Part shown: positions 5,066-8,242 of the stretch, piece by piece
Layout: every line of letters begins with the position of its first letter
Numbering within the stretch: the stretch's first letter is position 1
Assembly (NCBI GenBank): GCA_964544695.1
Contig: CAZJDB010000226.1
Location: 1 to 8,242 of the forward strand
Reading direction: 5' to 3'
Length of the DNA: 8,242 nucleotides
Origin: Dinghuibacter sp964544695
Lineage (GTDB): Bacteria > Bacteroidota > Bacteroidia > Chitinophagales > Chitinophagaceae
Program-made: the position numbers and the translations under genes
The notes under the pieces: generated by a model
Told to the model about the DNA's origin: nothing
The model's database searches: none
The model's input: only the letters and a program-made list of their open reading frames with translations

Positions 5066-7015
5066 ATGAACCTTGTCTATGCTTGTGTATGTGGAGTATT
5101 ATTTTGCTTTTGGGGGGCCGCCGAAGTTGACGCGCAGGTAATAGCCCAGGCAAATCCTTATGTAATGAACGGTACCGCCGTTCAAAACTCTTGTAATTGC
5201 TATTCCCTGACGCCCGCCCAAAATTTCCAGGCCGGTTCGGTGTGGAATAAGAACAAGATAGACCTCACCCAATCTTTCGATTACCATTTCAATGTTTTCC
5301 TGGGTTGTATCACGGGTACGGCCGGGGCGGACGGTATTGTCTTTGCCTTGCAGCCGATCAGTACCAGTGAGGGCTCTACAGGTGAAGGCATGGGTTTCGG
5401 GGGCATTACCCCTTCCCTCGGTGTTAGCCTGGACACCTATCAGAATGCGGATGACGACGATCCCGTGTATGATCACATCGCCTTCCAGGCGAACGGAGAC
5501 GTGAATCACGCCGATACCAACAACCTGGCGGGCCCCGTCCAGGCCCTGGCGGGAAGCCCCAACCTCAAGGACTGCAATTGGCACGTGCTGGATGTCAAAT
5601 GGGATGCTCCCACCATGACCCTGACCGCCTCCATGGATGGGGTCGAACGACTCACCATGACCAGGGATATCGTGGACAGTATCTTCCACGGGAATCCCAA
5701 TGTTTTCTGGGGCTTTACGGGTGCAACGGGAGGCTCCTACAACCTCCAGCAATTCTGCACATCCCTGAATGCCAACCATGCTTATGGACCCGATCAGCGC
5801 TTTTGTGAAAACGCCCCCATTACTTTCATCGACAGCAGCACTTCCTTTGGCAGCATCGTGCAATGGAACTGGAATTTCGGGGACGGAACCACCAGTAATC
5901 TTCAGAATCCGCCTCCCCACGTCTACCCCACCCCGGGTGTATACAACGTTTCCGAGTTCATTTTAGGGAACAACGGTTGCTATTCCGATACGGACAAGAC
6001 GACGGTGATCATCGGTTCTTATCCCGTGGCGGCCTTCCAGGCAACGGCCTTTTGTTCGGACAGACCCCTTACCCTGGTCAATAATACCCATGATTCGGTA
6101 GGGTCCATCGCTTCCTGGAACTGGTCCCTCAGCAACGGGCAAACCTTCAGTGATTCCCTGCCCACGATCATCCCTCCCCAGTCCGGTACCTATACGCTCC
6201 AATTGTCCGTTATCAGCGCCCAGGGTTGCGCCAGTAATTCCGCCAGCGCTACGTTTTTGGTCAACCCCACACCCCAGGTCAATTTTGCCTCTACGGCGGT
6301 CTGCGCGGGGATGCCCCTGGTCCTGTACGGAAACGACCTGGACCCCACGCCCATACAGCAATGGTACTGGCAGCTCGATAGCCTCCGCGATTCTACCGAA
6401 TCCATTTCCCATACCTACACACAGGAAGATACTCTCCAGGTAAGCCTCTGGGCAGTAAGCCCGCAGGGTTGTATTTCCGATACAGTAACGCAACCCGTTT
6501 ACATAGAAACCTCTCACGCCAATGCAGGCAGGGATACGGCCGTGGCCCTGGGATACCCCATCCAGTTGAACGGCTCGGGCGGAGCGTATTATCAGTGGTC
6601 CCCGCCCGATGGTCTCAGCAACCCCGATATTGCCGACCCCATCGCGAGCATTAGCCAGGATACGTGGTACACCCTTACGGCCTATACGGCGGCGGGTTGC
6701 GCTTCCTATGCCAGCATCCTTATCAAAGTCTACAAGGGCCCCGCTATTTATATCCCCAGCGCCTTCACCCCCAATGGAGACGGAATCAACGATGTCCTGA
6801 AAATCGTCGCTCCCGGTATCCGATCCCTTACGTATTTCCGCATTTTCGACCGTTGGGGAACCGAGGTGTTCCATACGACGGACATTCAGGCGACCTGGGA
6901 TGGAACCATGTCCGGGCGATCTTGTCCCGTGGCTTCCTATGTGTGGATGATACAGGGGATCGACCTCAACGGCCAGACCCTCACGCAAAGAGGAACGGTC
7001 ATGTTGATGCGATAG
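5066..7015 (+). CDS. Secreted L-type lectin / PKD-repeat protein with T9SS type B sorting domain
   Basis: A 649-residue predicted surface or secreted glycan-binding protein. Order of parts: signal peptide 1-23 (cut after VDA, before Gln24), unusual in having no Lys or Arg before its hydrophobic core; L-type lectin-like domain about 28-232, with ADGIVFALQ (88-96), the metal-loop sequence GVSLDTYQN...DPVYDHIAF (119-140) and FWGFTGATGG (214-223); a PKD module about 243-317 with WNWNFGDG (267-274) and NPPPHVYPTPGVYNV; two more PKD-like modules about 318-401 and 402-480; an Ig-like module about 484-556 (AGRDTAVALGYPIQLNGSGG); and the gliding-motility-associated C-terminal domain 559-649 (YIPSAFTPNGDGINDVLKI, FRIFDRWGTEVF, ATWDG). 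That last domain is the type B signal for T9SS export and surface attachment. The three PKD modules each hold one Cys pair. An in-frame TAA at 5057 fixes the start to 5066 or later. No promoter is evident in the 74 bases after gyrB. The 7048 gene is its tandem paralogue. Confidence 0.9.
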   Translation: MNLVYACVCGVLFCFWGAAEVDAQVIAQANPYVMNGTAVQNSCNCYSLTPAQNFQAGSVWNKNKIDLTQSFDYHFNVFLGCITGTAGADGIVFALQPISTSEGSTGEGMGFGGITPSLGVSLDTYQNADDDDPVYDHIAFQANGDVNHADTNNLAGPVQALAGSPNLKDCNWHVLDVKWDAPTMTLTASMDGVERLTMTRDIVDSIFHGNPNVFWGFTGATGGSYNLQQFCTSLNANHAYGPDQRFCENAPITFIDSSTSFGSIVQWNWNFGDGTTSNLQNPPPHVYPTPGVYNVSEFILGNNGCYSDTDKTTVIIGSYPVAAFQATAFCSDRPLTLVNNTHDSVGSIASWNWSLSNGQTFSDSLPTIIPPQSGTYTLQLSVISAQGCASNSASATFLVNPTPQVNFASTAVCAGMPLVLYGNDLDPTPIQQWYWQLDSLRDSTESISHTYTQEDTLQVSLWAVSPQGCISDTVTQPVYIETSHANAGRDTAVALGYPIQLNGSGGAYYQWSPPDGLSNPDIADPIASISQDTWYTLTAYTAAGCASYASILIKVYKGPAIYIPSAFTPNGDGINDVLKIVAPGIRSLTYFRIFDRWGTEVFHTTDIQATWDGTMSGRSCPVASYVWMIQGIDLNGQTLTQRGTVMLMR

Positions 7016-7047
7016 ACGCATAGGGGGAGTTGCCCGTATCTTATAGC

Positions 7048-8242
7048 ATGGCGGTGCGTTTGGGCTTCTTGCTGGTTTGCCTTACCTGGGGCCGGTTTGT
7101 TCGTGGGCAATACACCCTGCACAAATCAGCCGTTCAAAATATTTGCGATTGCTTCTCCCTGACACAAGATCAACCCCGCGAGGCGGGTTCGGTATGGAGG
7201 GATCATCCCCTGGACCTGACGCAATCATTCGATTATCATTTTGGTGTTTTCCTGGGTTGCCATTCGGATAACAATGGTTCCGATGGAATCGCCTTTGTCC
7301 TGCAACAGGATACCAACAGCATCGGAGCGGGTGGAGATGGAATGGGGTTCGAAGGTATCACCCCTTCCCTGGGCATCACCATCGATACCCATCAGAACCC
7401 CAATGACCAGGACCCGGCCTTTGATCATGTCGCCATTCAGGTCAATGGGGATATCCGGCACGGGGACTCCACCAACCTGGCTGGCCCCGTACAGGCCTTG
7501 TTGAACGCTCCCAGCATCCGGGATTGCGCCTGGCATACCCTGGAAGTGCGCTGGAATGCGCCTTCCCTGACCCTATCCGCATTTATGGACGGAGCTCTGC
7601 GCCTGACCCTGACCAAGAACATCGTGAGCGATCTGTTCGCGGGCAACGCTATTGTTTATTGGGGCTTCACGGGTGGTACGGGATCGGGACATAACCTCCA
7701 GTCTTTTTGCGCCTCCCCGGAGGCCGCATTCGCATCCCTTTCCGGGCAGGCCACGTGCACCGGTGAGCCGGTCCTGTTTAAGGACAGTTCGAGCGCGGAC
7801 GGGTCCATCTTACATTGGTCCTGGAATTTTGGCGATGGTTCGGGGAGCCATTTACAAAATCCACCACCCCATCGATACGACAGTGCGGGTACGTACAACG
7901 TGACCCAGATCGTGACCAGCGATGACGGTTGTTCCTCTGATTCCAACCGGGTTCCGTTGGTCATCGGATCCTATCCGGTCGTGGACTTCAGTGTTGCAAT
8001 CGCGTGCACCGGCAGACCTTTGCCTCTCCTCAATCAAACCACTGATTCGGTGGGACCCATATCCAGTTGGAATTGGGCCCTTGCCGGCCAAACTTATTCG
8101 GACTCGCTGCCCGCGATCACGCCGCAGCAACCCGGCCAATACGATATTCGACTTTCTGTCGTCAGCGCTGAAGGCTGCGCCGCCTCCGCCACCCGGACCT
8201 TCACTGTAAATCCCACGCCACAGGTTACCTTTCCTTCCGACT
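7048..8242 (+). CDS. Second secreted L-type lectin / PKD protein, partial (cut by the right edge)
   Basis: From ATG 7048 the frame stays open to the window end: 398 codons and no stop. The signal peptide is MAVR plus a hydrophobic core, with likely cleavage before Gln21. An L-type lectin-like domain spans about 22-222 (SDGIAFVLQ 78-86, ITIDTHQN 110-117, DPAFDHVAI 122-130, YWGFTGGTG 204-212). A PKD module follows at about 233-307 (WSWNFGDG 257-264, NPPPHRYDSAGTYNV), then a PKD-like module about 308-389, and the sequence ends at the start of a third. It aligns with the 5066 protein without gaps for roughly the first 340 residues at a constant offset of 10, and all cysteines of this region are kept (C33, C35, C71, C160, C221, C237, C295, C320). 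By that comparison a T9SS C-terminal domain is expected past the edge. Only 32 bases separate it from the upstream stop, with no terminator or promoter seen, so the two are probably co-transcribed. Confidence 0.88.
   Translation, partial: MAVRLGFLLVCLTWGRFVRGQYTLHKSAVQNICDCFSLTQDQPREAGSVWRDHPLDLTQSFDYHFGVFLGCHSDNNGSDGIAFVLQQDTNSIGAGGDGMGFEGITPSLGITIDTHQNPNDQDPAFDHVAIQVNGDIRHGDSTNLAGPVQALLNAPSIRDCAWHTLEVRWNAPSLTLSAFMDGALRLTLTKNIVSDLFAGNAIVYWGFTGGTGSGHNLQSFCASPEAAFASLSGQATCTGEPVLFKDSSSADGSILHWSWNFGDGSGSHLQNPPPHRYDSAGTYNVTQIVTSDDGCSSDSNRVPLVIGSYPVVDFSVAIACTGRPLPLLNQTTDSVGPISSWNWALAGQTYSDSLPAITPQQPGQYDIRLSVVSAEGCAASATRTFTVNPTPQVTFPSD

Noticed and set aside
5066..5137. Lipoprotein signal in the first lectin protein (Cys7, Cys9 or Cys14)
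   Set aside because: None of the cysteines is preceded by a proper lipobox, and a standard cleavage site (VDA before Gln24) follows.
5963..7021. Minus-strand open frame of 352 codons opposite the first lectin gene
   Set aside because: The plus strand gives a full signal peptide-lectin-PKD-T9SS protein; the antisense frame is low-complexity and featureless.

Overview
The window looks like chromosomal DNA from a Bacteroidota (Bacteroidetes) bacterium. A member of the Chitinophagaceae or a relative is my best guess, but that is inference. Three things point there: (i) promoters of the Bacteroidota type (TTTG or TTG, about 20 bases, then TAnnTTTG) instead of E. coli-like -35/-10 boxes, and weak or absent Shine-Dalgarno sequences; (ii) secreted proteins built of PKD modules that end in the gliding-motility-associated C-terminal domain used as a type B signal by the type IX secretion system (T9SS), which is confined to this phylum; (iii) an IleS with the variant HIGH-box sequence PGIHH and a GyrB of about 660 residues.

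Layout from left to right. Bases 1-1322 hold the first 440 codons of ileS on the minus strand; the gene runs off the left edge. Its TAnnTTTG promoter lies just upstream, and a GC-rich palindrome falls in the predicted leader. Divergent from it at 1444-1899 is a small secreted protein with two PepSY-like halves. Convergent with that gene, only 8 bases away, is an AraC-family regulator on the minus strand (stop at 1908, start about 2849) with an unusual cysteine cluster in its sensor half. A 150-base divergent region carries a TAnnTTTG promoter for each side and leads to gyrB (3000-4991). After gyrB, a 74-base gap holds two copies of the same GC-rich palindrome seen in front of ileS. Then come two tandem paralogous genes for secreted L-type lectin/PKD proteins: a complete one (5066-7015) ending in the T9SS type B domain, and a second (7048-8242) cut by the right edge.

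Functionally the left and centre are housekeeping (tRNA charging, DNA supercoiling) mixed with a small envelope protein and a regulator. The right part is an accessory surface module: two lectin-like adhesin or glycan-binding proteins, 32 bases apart and probably co-transcribed, made by duplication and predicted to go to the cell surface or outside. The most noteworthy points are this tandem lectin pair with an altered metal-binding loop, the shared palindromic element in two intergenic regions, the cysteine-rich AraC sensor domain, and a promoter-like element that overlaps the apparent start of the AraC gene. No RNA genes, insertion sequences, CRISPR arrays or phage genes were seen. No gene-free stretch exceeds 150 bases.
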